DNA of 64,000 nt from Alistipes onderdonkii (GTDB lineage: Bacteria; Bacteroidota; Bacteroidia; Bacteroidales; Rikenellaceae): assembly GCF_025145285.1 (NCBI RefSeq), contig NZ_CP102251.1:1488001-1552000 (forward strand). Reading direction: 5' to 3'. The notes below the pieces were generated by a model. The model did not search any database and was not told where the DNA came from. It worked only from the letters and a program-made list of their open reading frames with translations. Both the position numbers and the translations under genes were made by a program. Of the stretch, positions 42,165 through 51,487 are shown piece by piece. Within the stretch, counting starts at the first letter, position 1. Every line of letters starts with the position of its first letter.

Positions 42165-43967
42165 ATGATCAAGACACGCTTTATCGTTGCAATAGGCCTG
42201 CTGATGACACTGGCCTGCTGCTCCAACTCCGGAACCGACCAGACCCCCGACCCCAACCCGCCCACGCCGCCGACGCCACCCGCGACGGGGGATTACGTAT
42301 CGGTACAAAACGGGAAAATATATGCGCCCGACGGCGGGGAGCTCTCGTTATGGGGCGTCAACTTCCAGCCCTGCCTGAGCTGGGAATACAACGACCGCCT
42401 CAAGAGGCACGGGATACCCCAAACGGCCGAGGCGCTGAGACGCGTGGCCCACAACAACCTCGAAGAGGTATCCAAACTCAAGGTTTCGGTCATCCGCTGC
42501 CACCTGACACCCGCCGATTTCACCGATGCGGAGGGCAACCTGGTCGAAACGCCCTACCTGGACGTGCTGGACTACATGGTCGCCGAAGCTGCCGAACGGG
42601 GTATTTACATTACGCTGGCCCTTATCAACCACATGGGCAGCGGCTACGTGCCCAATTCGGTATTCATGACCGCTGCCCGCCAGGAGTGGGTACACGACAA
42701 GGAGGTCGTCCGGAAATCGAAAAACTACGTCCGCCAGCTGCTCACGCGCAAAAACAACTATTCGGGGACGACCTATGCGGCCGAGAAACACATCGCCCTG
42801 TGGGAGCTGATCAACGAACCCGAAGCCTTCAGCTATACGGACATACAGTCCAACCCCGCCGCCTACGCCGATTTCCAGTCCTGGGCGGCCGGCAACGGGC
42901 AGCAGGACAACGACGCTTCGTATGCGGTTTTCCGTGAGGAACTCATCCGGGATTATATCGACGGCATGTACGACGTCATCCGGGAGGCCGGGGCGCAGCA
43001 GCCCGTCGTCTGGAGCCACAACTGGCACCGTTACCGCAACGGCAACCCGGATATTTTCAAAGGCGCCCTCGCCTCGAAGGCCGAAGCCGTGGCCTGCTGC
43101 AACTATCCGGGGCAGGATCTCGTGCCACAGGACTACTGGAGCAATCCCAAAGACCTCACGTCGCAGGATTATTCGGGCTGGTTCAACCAGTATTTCGACG
43201 ACGTGAACGGCTACGGGTGGCTCCTGCTCCCCGAATACGCCGGCAAGGCGAAAACCGTCTACGAATTCGAGACCTTCTTCAACCAAAGCGCCTATCTCTA
43301 CCCCATACAGGCACAGTATTTCCGGGCGCTGGGCGTGCAGTGCGCTTCGATGTGGACTTACACCATGCAGGAATACGCCCCCTACCACTGCGGTTCGCAT
43401 TTCCTGAGCCTCACGTGCACGCCGAAAAAAGCCGCCAGCTTCATCGTAGCCGGCGAAATCTACAAATCCACCCCGCTGGGACAGATGTATGACCGTCTGG
43501 TCAACGAACAACTGGGCAGCAACTTCGCCATCTCGAAAAGCCGCGACGTGAGCATCTTCTCCTCGCCGGAAAAATTCTACCACTCGGGCGACGTGACGCA
43601 ATGGTGCCCGCTCAATGTCAGCGACGGGGTCAGGAGCATCGTCGGCGTAGGCAGTTCGCCGCTGGTGACCTACACCGGGACGGGCATCTACTTCATCGAC
43701 GAGCGGGACGGCGAACTGTTCGTCACGCTGGAACCCAACCACCGATGGCTCCGGGAGCCGTGGGACAGCCGACTGCAGACGAAGGTCAGCGCGCTTGACT
43801 ACGACACGCCGAACACGATGAGCATCGGGCTCAAGGCGTGGAAAGAGGGTAAATATACGCTCTACCGCATCTCAGACGGCAGGCGGCAGAAGGCAGGCGT
43901 CCTCGACGGGCTCGGCGGGATGTCGCTCACGCCCGGCGACTATGTGATCGTGCGCGGGGAAGAGTAA
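42165..43967 (+). CDS. GH5-like (clan GH-A) surface lipoprotein hydrolase
   Basis: 600 residues. Lipoprotein signal (GLLMTLACCS) followed by a Pro/Thr-rich linker (residues 27-41), typical of enzymes displayed on the outer surface. The barrel starts at LWGVNFQPCLSWEYND. Catalytic candidates are Glu218 in ALWELINEPEAF (acid/base) and Glu357 in LLLPEYAG (nucleophile); WSHNWHRY is the substrate-site region between them. From about residue 460 a beta domain follows (KFYHSGDVTQWCPLNV ... KYTLYRISDGRR). The subfamily and sugar are not assignable by eye. Being a lipoprotein, it may make the first cut in glycan chains imported by the SusCD pairs. Confidence 0.75.
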   Translation: MIKTRFIVAIGLLMTLACCSNSGTDQTPDPNPPTPPTPPATGDYVSVQNGKIYAPDGGELSLWGVNFQPCLSWEYNDRLKRHGIPQTAEALRRVAHNNLEEVSKLKVSVIRCHLTPADFTDAEGNLVETPYLDVLDYMVAEAAERGIYITLALINHMGSGYVPNSVFMTAARQEWVHDKEVVRKSKNYVRQLLTRKNNYSGTTYAAEKHIALWELINEPEAFSYTDIQSNPAAYADFQSWAAGNGQQDNDASYAVFREELIRDYIDGMYDVIREAGAQQPVVWSHNWHRYRNGNPDIFKGALASKAEAVACCNYPGQDLVPQDYWSNPKDLTSQDYSGWFNQYFDDVNGYGWLLLPEYAGKAKTVYEFETFFNQSAYLYPIQAQYFRALGVQCASMWTYTMQEYAPYHCGSHFLSLTCTPKKAASFIVAGEIYKSTPLGQMYDRLVNEQLGSNFAISKSRDVSIFSSPEKFYHSGDVTQWCPLNVSDGVRSIVGVGSSPLVTYTGTGIYFIDERDGELFVTLEPNHRWLREPWDSRLQTKVSALDYDTPNTMSIGLKAWKEGKYTLYRISDGRRQKAGVLDGLGGMSLTPGDYVIVRGEE

Positions 43968-43980
43968 ACGCCGGGATTGT

Positions 43981-44039
43981 GCCGGGCTTGCGGCAGGAGT
44001 GTGCCACCACCTTGCGGCACACTTCGTCGGGAGCCCGGC
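43981..44039. terminator. Nested hairpin between converging genes
   Basis: The outer stem gccgggct / agcccggc encloses an inner stem agtgtgcc / ggcacact. It sits between the converging GH5-like and DUF6377 genes and could stop transcription from either side, although no U-run follows. Confidence 0.4.
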
Positions 44040-44059
44040 AAAGACCCGGCGGAATTCCG

Positions 44060-44135
44060 GCTGAGGCTCGGCAAAAGGCCGTCAGAAGCTCGGTAAAGGC
44101 TCGGTAAAGGCTGGGGAAAAAGCCCTCAGAAGCCC
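44060..44135. repeat. Short degenerate tandem repeat, 11-bp unit
   Basis: Units like gctcggtaaag (three good copies with degenerate flanks) lie between the converging genes. The remainder of the 191-nt gap is the nested hairpin; no gene is seen there. Confidence 0.6.
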
Positions 44136-44158
44136 TTCGGGAACCCGCCACCGACCCG

Positions 44159-45790
44159 TCAGAGGCCGATAAGCTTGATCCGGGTCTCGAAATCGCTGCG
44201 TGAACCGAGGGCCGAATTGCGCAGCTTGGTGCGGTAGGTATAGACCGTCGCCGAAGCGCAGTTGAGGAAACCGGCGATGCGGCCGCTGTCGGTAATGCCG
44301 AGGCGCATGACGGCCAGGATACGCAGCTCGGTAGGGAGCGTCCGGTCGGCCCGCACGGGGAACCGCGCCGGCTCCTCGAGCAGCGCATTGACCTGTTCGA
44401 CGAAATCGGGAAAGATACCCAGGAAGGTCTCATCGAAGATCCGGTAGAAATCGCGGTAGTCGCGGTCGACGTCCGACGGCGAGCGCAGCTTGCGCATCAG
44501 CGCCTCGGAGCCTTCGGACTTTGCGGTTTTGAGCAGCTCGCCCCGGTATTCGCCGACACGGCCGAGGTACTGCGTGGCCAGGAGCATGTAGCGGAACACA
44601 TAGTTGTCCTTGATCTTGTTGGCGTCGCGCAGGCAGTCGTTCAGTTGCCGGAACTGTTCGTTGCGTTCGCTGAGCTGGGCATTGACCGCGGAAAGCTGGG
44701 CGTTGGTACGCCGCTGCCTGGCATGTTGCCGCAGGGTATGGATGAGCAGCAGCACGATGATGACGAACAGCCCCATGAAAATGTTGATCATGACGGTCAG
44801 GATACGGCTGCGCGAATTGATGCTGTAAACGACGGCCTGGTTAATGATCATCTCGGCCTGGCTGGAGTGGAAGATACGGGTGTTGTAATTGCAGGCAAGC
44901 ATGTCGGCCATCGTACACTGGATATAGCGCGCCGCACGCTCCATATCCTGCTGCTCGAACATCAGCAGGGCCAGGTTATAGAGGGAAAGGTACTCCCTGA
45001 CGGGAGTTTGCAGGTCGCAGATCGCCGCCGTGGCGAGCCAGTATTTGTGCCGTTCGACGTCGTCGAGCAGATAGCAGGCGTTGGCGATATTATAGGCGAT
45101 ACGGGCCAGCGTGCGGCTGTTGTATTTCGCGGGGTCGTAAAGCGGCAGCAAAACCTCCAGGGCTTCGTCATAACGCTTCTGATCCATCAGTTCGAGGGCG
45201 TACATCCGCTGCCGCGTGACATGGGAGTGGCCGTCGAAACCGATCCGGGTGTGGCGGAGCCGGAAAAGCGAATCGGCATAGGCCTTCCGCCGCGCCTCCG
45301 ACCCGTCGCCCGAAGCGAGCCGTCCGAAGACCACCATCTGCTGGGTATAATAGCTGGCCCGCATCCGCCGGGTGATGCCGACCGTATCGAGGGAAAGGAT
45401 CCGTTCGTAGGCCTCTTCGATGTTGTTGCGGGCGATCAGCACCGAAACATCGCATGTCGTCGAAAGGAATTTCATCTCCCGGCTGCCGGTCGCGTCGGCG
45501 TAATTGTGCATCAGCCCCACGTAACGGGCGGCCGTGTCGATATTGTAAGTGATATAGGAATCGAACAGGCGGTTGGCCGTCTGCCAGCGCAGCGTGTCGT
45601 CGCCCGCGGCGCGGAGCACCCGGCGCAACGAATCGGCATGGCGGATGAAACGCTCTTCGTAAAGGTGCTTTTTCGCAATAACCCGATCCAGTTTATCGAA
45701 TATCTGCTCGTTTTCGCTCTTATGGCAGGCACAGAGCAGGGCTACACCGGCCACAAAAACAAGGGGGGGGGAAATGTTCAGCTTTCTCAT
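44159..45790 (-). CDS. TPR / membrane / DUF6377 regulator
   Basis: 543 residues. A lipoprotein-like signal (VALLCAC) is followed by a periplasmic helical region of TPR type (about 30-320), one membrane helix (VMINIFMGLFVIIVLLLIH, about 330-350), a coiled coil (RTNAQLSAVNAQLSERNEQFRQLND) and a cytoplasmic C-terminal region with an HTH-like end (MRLGITDSGRIAGFLNCASATVYTYRTKLR). This is the layout of DUF6377 regulators found beside Bacteroidetes PULs. It probably senses a glycan signal outside and regulates the adjacent SusCD/GH31 locus. A run of nine C on the coding strand (45763-45771) at codons 7-10 could cause frameshifting by slippage. It has its own -7 box. Confidence 0.8.
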   Translation of the reverse strand: MRKLNISPPLVFVAGVALLCACHKSENEQIFDKLDRVIAKKHLYEERFIRHADSLRRVLRAAGDDTLRWQTANRLFDSYITYNIDTAARYVGLMHNYADATGSREMKFLSTTCDVSVLIARNNIEEAYERILSLDTVGITRRMRASYYTQQMVVFGRLASGDGSEARRKAYADSLFRLRHTRIGFDGHSHVTRQRMYALELMDQKRYDEALEVLLPLYDPAKYNSRTLARIAYNIANACYLLDDVERHKYWLATAAICDLQTPVREYLSLYNLALLMFEQQDMERAARYIQCTMADMLACNYNTRIFHSSQAEMIINQAVVYSINSRSRILTVMINIFMGLFVIIVLLLIHTLRQHARQRRTNAQLSAVNAQLSERNEQFRQLNDCLRDANKIKDNYVFRYMLLATQYLGRVGEYRGELLKTAKSEGSEALMRKLRSPSDVDRDYRDFYRIFDETFLGIFPDFVEQVNALLEEPARFPVRADRTLPTELRILAVMRLGITDSGRIAGFLNCASATVYTYRTKLRNSALGSRSDFETRIKLIGL

Positions 45791-45809
45791 CGGCTCGACG
45801 GTTTGAATA

Positions 45810-45817
45810 CAAATTTA
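45810..45817 (-). promoter_or_regulatory. -7 box of the DUF6377 regulator
   Basis: The minus strand reads TAAATTTG, 19 nt before the ATG, directly beyond the T-run of the upstream GH31 terminator. The leader would be only about 13 nt. Confidence 0.55.
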
Positions 45818-45818
45818 C

Positions 45819-45860
45819 AAAAAAAAACGGTTCCCGCGTCCACCATGGACACGGGAACCG
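45819..45860 (-). terminator. Intrinsic terminator after GH31
   Basis: On the minus strand a 14-bp stem with one G-U pair (cggttcccgtgtcc / ggacgcgggaaccg) and a 5-nt loop is followed by nine T. It ends the GH31 transcript. Confidence 0.85.
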
Positions 45861-45886
45861 CCTCCCGGACATCGGCTCCGGACGGA

Positions 45887-48127
45887 TTACCCGAAAATTT
45901 CGATCTTCACCTCCTTGCGGATGTCCGTCGACGGGATCTCTATCACCGGGCATCCCAGTTGCCCGTCGGACACGGGCTTCACCGTACGGCCGTTGACCTT
46001 CACCCGGCGGAACTCCCCGGCGGCGGGCAGCTGGAGCCGGTAGGCGCGGCGCGGCACCTGCCCCCGGTAGCTGCCGGCGGCGGGACGGACGGTGACGGTC
46101 GTCACATCGCCCGCACGGCGGTAGTTGAGCTCTGTGGTGGCATGGATGCCGCGTTCGTAATCGCGGCTCAGCCCGTCGTCCTCGTAGAGCGTATAGGTAT
46201 TGTCGGCATCGCCCGCCGAGGGGTAGACGCGCAGGACGAGCGTCGTGAGCGGCGTCGAAGCGGGGCGCGGCGTATAAGGCTGCATCGGCAGCACCCAGCC
46301 GCCCCGGACGTAGAGCGGGAACTCTTCGAGCGGCTTGGCGATGCGGCATTCCTGCCCGCCGTCGAACCGTTCGTGGGTGAAATAGTCGTACCACACGTCG
46401 CCGGCCGGGAACCAGACCTTCTGCGAGGCTGTCTTGTCCGCGCCTTCGCCCGGCGAAGCGATCGGGGCGGCGAGCAGGATATCCCCGAAAAGGAACTCCT
46501 GTTCGTTTTCATACGCGCGTTCGTCGCTGCCGTAGTCGATATACATCGGCCGGTTGAGCGGCACCATCGTCGAGTGGGTCTGCCATACGCTGCTGTAAAT
46601 ATAGGGCATCAGCTCCGAGCGCATGTGGTACATGCGGCGCATGGCGGCTGTTTCGCGCTCGCCGCTGATCCACGGACGGCGGTCGAGCCGCGCGTCTTTG
46701 GTCGAATGTACGCGCAGAGCGGCCGAGAGGGCGCCGAACTGCGTCCAGCGCACCGTCAGCTCGGGGTTCGGATCGCCGCGGAACCCGCCGATATCATGCG
46801 CCCAGTAGTAACAGCCCGCGTTGCCGCTGGCAGCCGTGAGCTTAACCTCGAAAGCCAGCATTTCCCAGTTGGCCTGCGCGTCGCCCGAGAACTGGATCGG
46901 ATGGCGATGGTCACCCCAACCCGCCCAACGGCTGTAACCGGCGCCGCGCAGCCCCTTGCGCTCGGTCTGGCGGTAGTAGAGCTCGTTGATCCACTGCAAC
47001 GACGTGGAGCGGTAGCCGCGCACCTCGGGATAGAGGTAGTTCTGCTGCCAGTCGAGCCACCAGAAATCGGCGCCCATATCCTCGGTGGCATGGTGCGCAT
47101 GTTTGAAAAACGTCTCCATGTATTTCCGGTCGCCGAGGTCGAAAAGCAGCGGATGGGCGGGGTCGGCCCCCATGTCCGCCATAAAGGCGGCGTACATCTC
47201 CTCGTGGGGACGTATGCCGTCGTGGGGATGGTCGTTGAGCGACACGGTGACGCCGCGGCGGTGCACCTCGGCGATCAGCGCCCCGGGATCGGGAATGCGT
47301 TTGCGCTCCCACGTATAGCCCGTCCAGCTGCGGCTGCCGGCATGCCCGGTACCGATCCTGGCATCGTAGGTATGCCAACCCATGTCGAAGACAAGGTTGT
47401 CGAGCGGGAAATCGTTCTCCTCGTAGCCGTCGATGATCGAAAGGAACTCCTCCGACGTATAGTCCCAGTAACGACAGTACCAGACGCCGTGGATGTATTT
47501 GCGGGTCATGGGAACGCGGCCGCTGATGGCGCCCAAGTCGGCAAGGGCGGCCTTGTAGTCGTTGCCGTAGACGAAACAGTACTGATCCTGCACATGGCTT
47601 TTCGTATCGCGCGGGCAAAGCCAGCCGTCGACCAGCAGGTCGGAGCGTTCGTCGTCGATCACATACCAGCCGTCGCGGCTCAGCAGGCCGTTCTGCATGG
47701 GGATCTCCCCGGTAACGCGGTCGAGCGTCTCGACCGGGCCGCCGAGGTTGTTGCGGAAAATACAGCGGTTGGTGAACTTCTTCTCCTTGCCGTTGAGCTT
47801 GTAGTAGGCCGCAAAGTTATGCAGCCCGAACGGGAATCCGTCGTGTTCGTAGACGATGCGCAGGGCCGAGGTGGTGATCTCGTAGCGGTTCCCGTCCAGC
47901 TCCCGCACCCTGAACTCCGACGCGGGGAGCAGGCTGCCCCGGTCGTAAGCGAAATAGGTGGGGTCGTCGATGAATTTGCCGTCGTGTGCGAATTCGAGTC
48001 GGAACAGCGTCGGAGTGATGAGCGTCAGGCGGTTCTCACCGAAAACGAGCGGGTTGCCCGAAGGCTGTGCGACGGCGGAAAACCCGCCGCACAGGAAGAG
48101 CAGAAAAATCAGAAAAGGATGTTTCAT
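45887..48127 (-). CDS. GH31 family alpha-glycosidase
   Basis: 746 residues with a signal peptide (MKHPFLIFLLFLCGGFSAVA). An N-terminal beta-sandwich (to about 200) precedes the barrel, which carries nucleophile Asp359 in ADFWWLDWQQN and acid/base Asp416 in IQFSGDAQAN. DMGWHT (about residue 250) is a further family signature. A proximal C-domain (PLYVRGGWVLPMQ) and a distal beta domain (TYTLYEDDGLSRDYERG) follow. GH31 includes alpha-glucosidases, alpha-xylosidases and alpha-galactosidases; the choice cannot be made from what I can see. It lies last in the BACON/SusCD transcript, but a terminator-like hairpin precedes it. Confidence 0.9.
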   Translation of the reverse strand: MKHPFLIFLLFLCGGFSAVAQPSGNPLVFGENRLTLITPTLFRLEFAHDGKFIDDPTYFAYDRGSLLPASEFRVRELDGNRYEITTSALRIVYEHDGFPFGLHNFAAYYKLNGKEKKFTNRCIFRNNLGGPVETLDRVTGEIPMQNGLLSRDGWYVIDDERSDLLVDGWLCPRDTKSHVQDQYCFVYGNDYKAALADLGAISGRVPMTRKYIHGVWYCRYWDYTSEEFLSIIDGYEENDFPLDNLVFDMGWHTYDARIGTGHAGSRSWTGYTWERKRIPDPGALIAEVHRRGVTVSLNDHPHDGIRPHEEMYAAFMADMGADPAHPLLFDLGDRKYMETFFKHAHHATEDMGADFWWLDWQQNYLYPEVRGYRSTSLQWINELYYRQTERKGLRGAGYSRWAGWGDHRHPIQFSGDAQANWEMLAFEVKLTAASGNAGCYYWAHDIGGFRGDPNPELTVRWTQFGALSAALRVHSTKDARLDRRPWISGERETAAMRRMYHMRSELMPYIYSSVWQTHSTMVPLNRPMYIDYGSDERAYENEQEFLFGDILLAAPIASPGEGADKTASQKVWFPAGDVWYDYFTHERFDGGQECRIAKPLEEFPLYVRGGWVLPMQPYTPRPASTPLTTLVLRVYPSAGDADNTYTLYEDDGLSRDYERGIHATTELNYRRAGDVTTVTVRPAAGSYRGQVPRRAYRLQLPAAGEFRRVKVNGRTVKPVSDGQLGCPVIEIPSTDIRKEVKIEIFG

Positions 48128-48143
48128 GATCGGGATATGGTTG

Positions 48144-48182
48144 AAAAATTCTCCGCACCGTCGGAACGGGCAGTGCGGAGAA
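48144..48182 (-). terminator. Hairpin with T-run before GH31
   Basis: The minus strand shows a 10-bp stem (ttctccgcac / gtgcggagaa, read in complement) with a 14-nt loop and then TTTTT. It could end or attenuate transcription between the phosphoesterase and GH31 genes. I see no clear -7 box between it and GH31. Confidence 0.65.
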
Positions 48183-48203
48183 ACGTGTTTGCGAAAAATG
48201 GAT

Positions 48204-49709
48204 CTATTCGTTGCGGATGCTCTCGGTATATACGTTCCCGTAGGGGTCGGAAGCCCTCACCGTGACCGTTCCCCAAGACTCCGACGCGGGTTTGTAGTAG
48301 AACATGTGGTCGTTCTGGGATTCGGGTTCGGCCGTCGGACGGTGCTCGGGTTTGGTGTCGCCGAACATGAAATCGTAGGCGCGGCGATCCATTTCGTACC
48401 TGAGGTTCGAATCGGACGGAAGCGTTACCCAGCCGGCATTATCCTCCTGCACCTCGACCGTCCAGGTGGTATGCCAGTTGAAGATGTTTAGGATGAGGCC
48501 GTCGCGGTATTTTTCGGAAACCGCCTCGCCGGGGCCATAGAGGTACATCTGGTATTCGCGCGGGAAAGCAGTGCCCTTATAGTACCAGTTCCTGATCCGG
48601 TTGCCCTCGATCTCATAGACGGCGTAACCGCGGGGGCTGCCGTCGTTGCACAGCTCCTCGCCGTTCCAGTAGGCACCCATCACCGCTCCGAGCGTATTCT
48701 CCTCGATGGTTTCGGAAATCGTGGTCGTATAGTTGTTGTGCGAGTGTCCCGAAAGTATCCGGACATTATAGCCGTCGAGCAGGGCGTAAAGCTCCTTGTA
48801 ATCGGCGACATGGCTCGTGGGACGGTTGCGGCGCGAAGTGGCGATATGCAGGCCGATGATGATGAGCTTGTCCTTGGGGACATATTTCAGATCCTGCTCC
48901 AGCCATGCCATCTGTTCGTCCGTGATGTCGGCGGTATAAGAGGACGAGCCGGTGTAGAGCACGTCGTCGAGCACGATGAAATGACAGTCGCCGATGTTGT
49001 AGGAGTAGTACGTGGGGCCGAACGCCGCCTCGAAGCTGGCATCGGCATCGGCATCGACGGTTATGGCTTTATTGTGATCGTGGTTGCCGATGACCTGGAA
49101 AACGGGCACGCCGATCTTTCGGATACGCTGCTTGTAAACCTCGTGGAAGGGCATGTTGTCCCAGACCAGGTCACCCAGCGAAATGCCGTAAACGGGGGTC
49201 TCCAGTTCCTGCTGCACGTAGGGGATCAGCAGGGGCAACACCTCCTCGTCGAGCATCGTCACCTCGTCGTCGCGGCCGATCTGCACGTCGGCCAGCGCCA
49301 GCAGGGTGAAACGCTCTTTTTTGCCCGTGCGTTCGAGTTTGAAGCTACGCTGCACGACGTCGTTGTCGCCCATGGCGATCTTCTTGTAGATCTTCGGCAT
49401 GCCGTTCTCCACCGGGATTTCGTATTCGGCGGGGACGGAGACGAATACGAACGGGGCGTTCCGCTTCACGCGCATCTGGTAGATGCCCTGGGCGTCGGTG
49501 GTCGTCACCGTGACGCCGTCGCTCACGACCACGCCCTCGATCGGGCCGGTACCGTCGGTGACACGGCCCACGAGGTTCATGCCGGGCTCGGGGGTGATGT
49601 CCACCTTCTCGTAGAGGCTGCCGAGAATCTGGGCGCCTTCGTCCTCGCTGCAGGCCACGAAGCCGGTGGCCAGCAGGAAGACCAACAGATATTTGATGTA
49701 TTTTATCAT
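48204..49709 (-). CDS. Calcineurin-like metallophosphoesterase lipoprotein
   Basis: 501 residues with a lipoprotein signal (LLATGFVAC). Residues 40-125 form a carboxypeptidase-regulatory-like beta domain (VGRVTDGTGPIEGVVV). The metallophosphoesterase core follows: LALADVQIG (DxQ in place of the usual DxH), SLGDLVWDN, VIGNHDHN, IIIGLHIA and SGHSHNN. A C-terminal beta domain (about 400-500) ends the protein. It should hydrolyse a phosphoester in the periplasm or at the surface. Its place in the PUL suggests a phosphorylated or otherwise substituted glycan, but members of this layout are poorly characterised. It lies 73 nt downstream of SusD, within the same predicted transcript. Confidence 0.8.
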   Translation of the reverse strand: MIKYIKYLLVFLLATGFVACSEDEGAQILGSLYEKVDITPEPGMNLVGRVTDGTGPIEGVVVSDGVTVTTTDAQGIYQMRVKRNAPFVFVSVPAEYEIPVENGMPKIYKKIAMGDNDVVQRSFKLERTGKKERFTLLALADVQIGRDDEVTMLDEEVLPLLIPYVQQELETPVYGISLGDLVWDNMPFHEVYKQRIRKIGVPVFQVIGNHDHNKAITVDADADASFEAAFGPTYYSYNIGDCHFIVLDDVLYTGSSSYTADITDEQMAWLEQDLKYVPKDKLIIIGLHIATSRRNRPTSHVADYKELYALLDGYNVRILSGHSHNNYTTTISETIEENTLGAVMGAYWNGEELCNDGSPRGYAVYEIEGNRIRNWYYKGTAFPREYQMYLYGPGEAVSEKYRDGLILNIFNWHTTWTVEVQEDNAGWVTLPSDSNLRYEMDRRAYDFMFGDTKPEHRPTAEPESQNDHMFYYKPASESWGTVTVRASDPYGNVYTESIRNE

Positions 49710-49782
49710 TTTTTCGGTTTTTTAAAGTTCATATCTTGCCCCGGGGCCCCGGACAGCCGGGAGCCCCCGGGATCGCCGGGGA

Positions 49783-51468
49783 TCAATAACCGGGGTTCTG
49801 CTCGATCAGGTTGTTGGCCGAAATCGCCGAGTTGGGAATCGGGAACAGGTTTTTGTTCTTGTCGTTGAGCGGCGTATGATCCCACCAGGACTCCGTCACG
49901 AACTTGTCCCAGCGGATCAGATCCGTACGGCGGCGTCCTTCGCCCAAGAATTCGATCATCCATTCGTCGAGCATGCGGTATTCATCGAGGTTGTCGGCCG
50001 TCACGGGGTTGGGATCCACACCGCCCTCGAAGTTGCGCCCCCGAACCTGGTTGATCAGGCCGGCGGCCGTCTTCCTGTCACCGGCACGCAGCTCGCACTC
50101 GGCAAGCATGTAATAGATCTCCGAGAGACGGATGACCGGGCAATCGGGATTCCAGCGCAGCAGCTTGTCGTCGAGGTTGGGCTGAGGGGCCTTCACCAGG
50201 CGTACGCCCGAATTCTCCTCGCCGTCGGCCATCGTCGAGGTAAGCTCGGCGACGGAATTGTATTTGGTGCCCACTTCCGAGAAACGGGCGACCTGGTCGA
50301 CCAGGTTGATCACCTTGCCGCTATACTCCTTCTGCCCCAGGCACTGCTGGGAAGGGTTGTTGGGGTTGGTCTGGTCGCCGACGAGGAACATGCCTTCGTA
50401 TTTGCGGCTGCCCAGGTAACGGTAGGGCTTTTTACGCAAGTCCTTGTCGTTGAATTTCCGGTAGGGGCTGCCCAGCTTCCACTGCGTGTAGTAGCGTCCC
50501 TGGGGATCGAGCGACGGCGTGAGCATGAAACCGTTGTAGCCTGCGGTCTCGATACCGAAATATTCGTAGGCCGAATAATGGTAGAAATATTTGAAATACC
50601 AGTTCCACTCGACTTTGGAGTTCTCCGAAGGCACCGTCCAGATCACCTCGGGCGAGGTGTTGTTGTCGAAACAGTGGGGGCCGTACCAGGTCTTGTCCAG
50701 CTCGTAGGTGCCGTAGACACCGCCGATGATGTCGCGGCAAATCTCTGCGCACTCGTCGAAATGCTCCTCGCCGATGTAGGCCACGGCATTGAAATAGAGC
50801 TGTGCCAGCAGCGCCGCGGCGGCAGCCTGCTTGATGTAACCGTCTTCGGAAGCCCCGAGCGTCGTTTTCTTCGACAGGGCGGGGATGGCGTCCTTGAGCA
50901 GGGTTTCGATATGGGCGTAGGTCTCGCGCGCCGTGCTGCGGGCGCACAGGTCGTCGTCCACCGAGTAGTAAATGGGCATACCGCCGAAATAGTCGAGGCC
51001 GCGCATGTAGAAGTAGGCCGTGATGGCATTCAGCTGGTTGATGTGGTCGGCCTTGACGGCGTCGTTGAGCCCGATGGCGTTGTAATCGACCCCCTGGAGG
51101 TCGGACTTGGCTTCCAGGGCACGCGAAATGCCCCCGGTCGTACCGTCGTAGGTATTGACGACGAAGCGGTCGTCGGGCGACCAGGTGTGGTAATGCAGGC
51201 GGTAGTACTCGCCGCTGTTATACCAGTCGCTGCCGCGCTTGGGGCACACCATCTCGTCGGTGGTCAGCTCCTGGAGGTACCACCGGTCGGCACCGATGTA
51301 CCATTTCCAGTGGGTGAAAGGACGGCAAAGCACGGCATAGGTGCTTTCGGGCGAGGTGAAGAACGTATCGGGCGTGACTTCCGAGTAGAACTTCTCGTCG
51401 AGGTCGCAGGAAGGCGCGCAGAGGGCGGCAGCCCCGACCGTCACGGCAATTATATGTTTCAGTTTCAT
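49783..51468 (-). CDS. SusD/RagB-family nutrient-binding lipoprotein (locus 3)
   Basis: 561 residues with a lipoprotein signal (ALCAPSC). SusD features: NQLNAITAYFYMRGLDYFGGMPIYYSVDDDL (TPR helices and the conserved YFGGMP turn), LSEIYYMLAECELRAGDRKTAAGLINQVRGRN, MIEFLGEGRRRTDLIRWDKF, and the C-terminal LFPIPNSAISANNLIEQNPGY. It pairs with the SusC encoded 19 nt upstream. The aromatic-rich middle (VEWNWYFKYFYHYSAYEYFG) could face the ligand. Role: surface capture of glycan fragments. The similarity of this end to that of the pair B SusD is general family similarity only. Confidence 0.93.
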   Translation of the reverse strand: MKLKHIIAVTVGAAALCAPSCDLDEKFYSEVTPDTFFTSPESTYAVLCRPFTHWKWYIGADRWYLQELTTDEMVCPKRGSDWYNSGEYYRLHYHTWSPDDRFVVNTYDGTTGGISRALEAKSDLQGVDYNAIGLNDAVKADHINQLNAITAYFYMRGLDYFGGMPIYYSVDDDLCARSTARETYAHIETLLKDAIPALSKKTTLGASEDGYIKQAAAAALLAQLYFNAVAYIGEEHFDECAEICRDIIGGVYGTYELDKTWYGPHCFDNNTSPEVIWTVPSENSKVEWNWYFKYFYHYSAYEYFGIETAGYNGFMLTPSLDPQGRYYTQWKLGSPYRKFNDKDLRKKPYRYLGSRKYEGMFLVGDQTNPNNPSQQCLGQKEYSGKVINLVDQVARFSEVGTKYNSVAELTSTMADGEENSGVRLVKAPQPNLDDKLLRWNPDCPVIRLSEIYYMLAECELRAGDRKTAAGLINQVRGRNFEGGVDPNPVTADNLDEYRMLDEWMIEFLGEGRRRTDLIRWDKFVTESWWDHTPLNDKNKNLFPIPNSAISANNLIEQNPGY

Positions 51469-51487
51469 AATGGTTCTCGGTTTGGAA

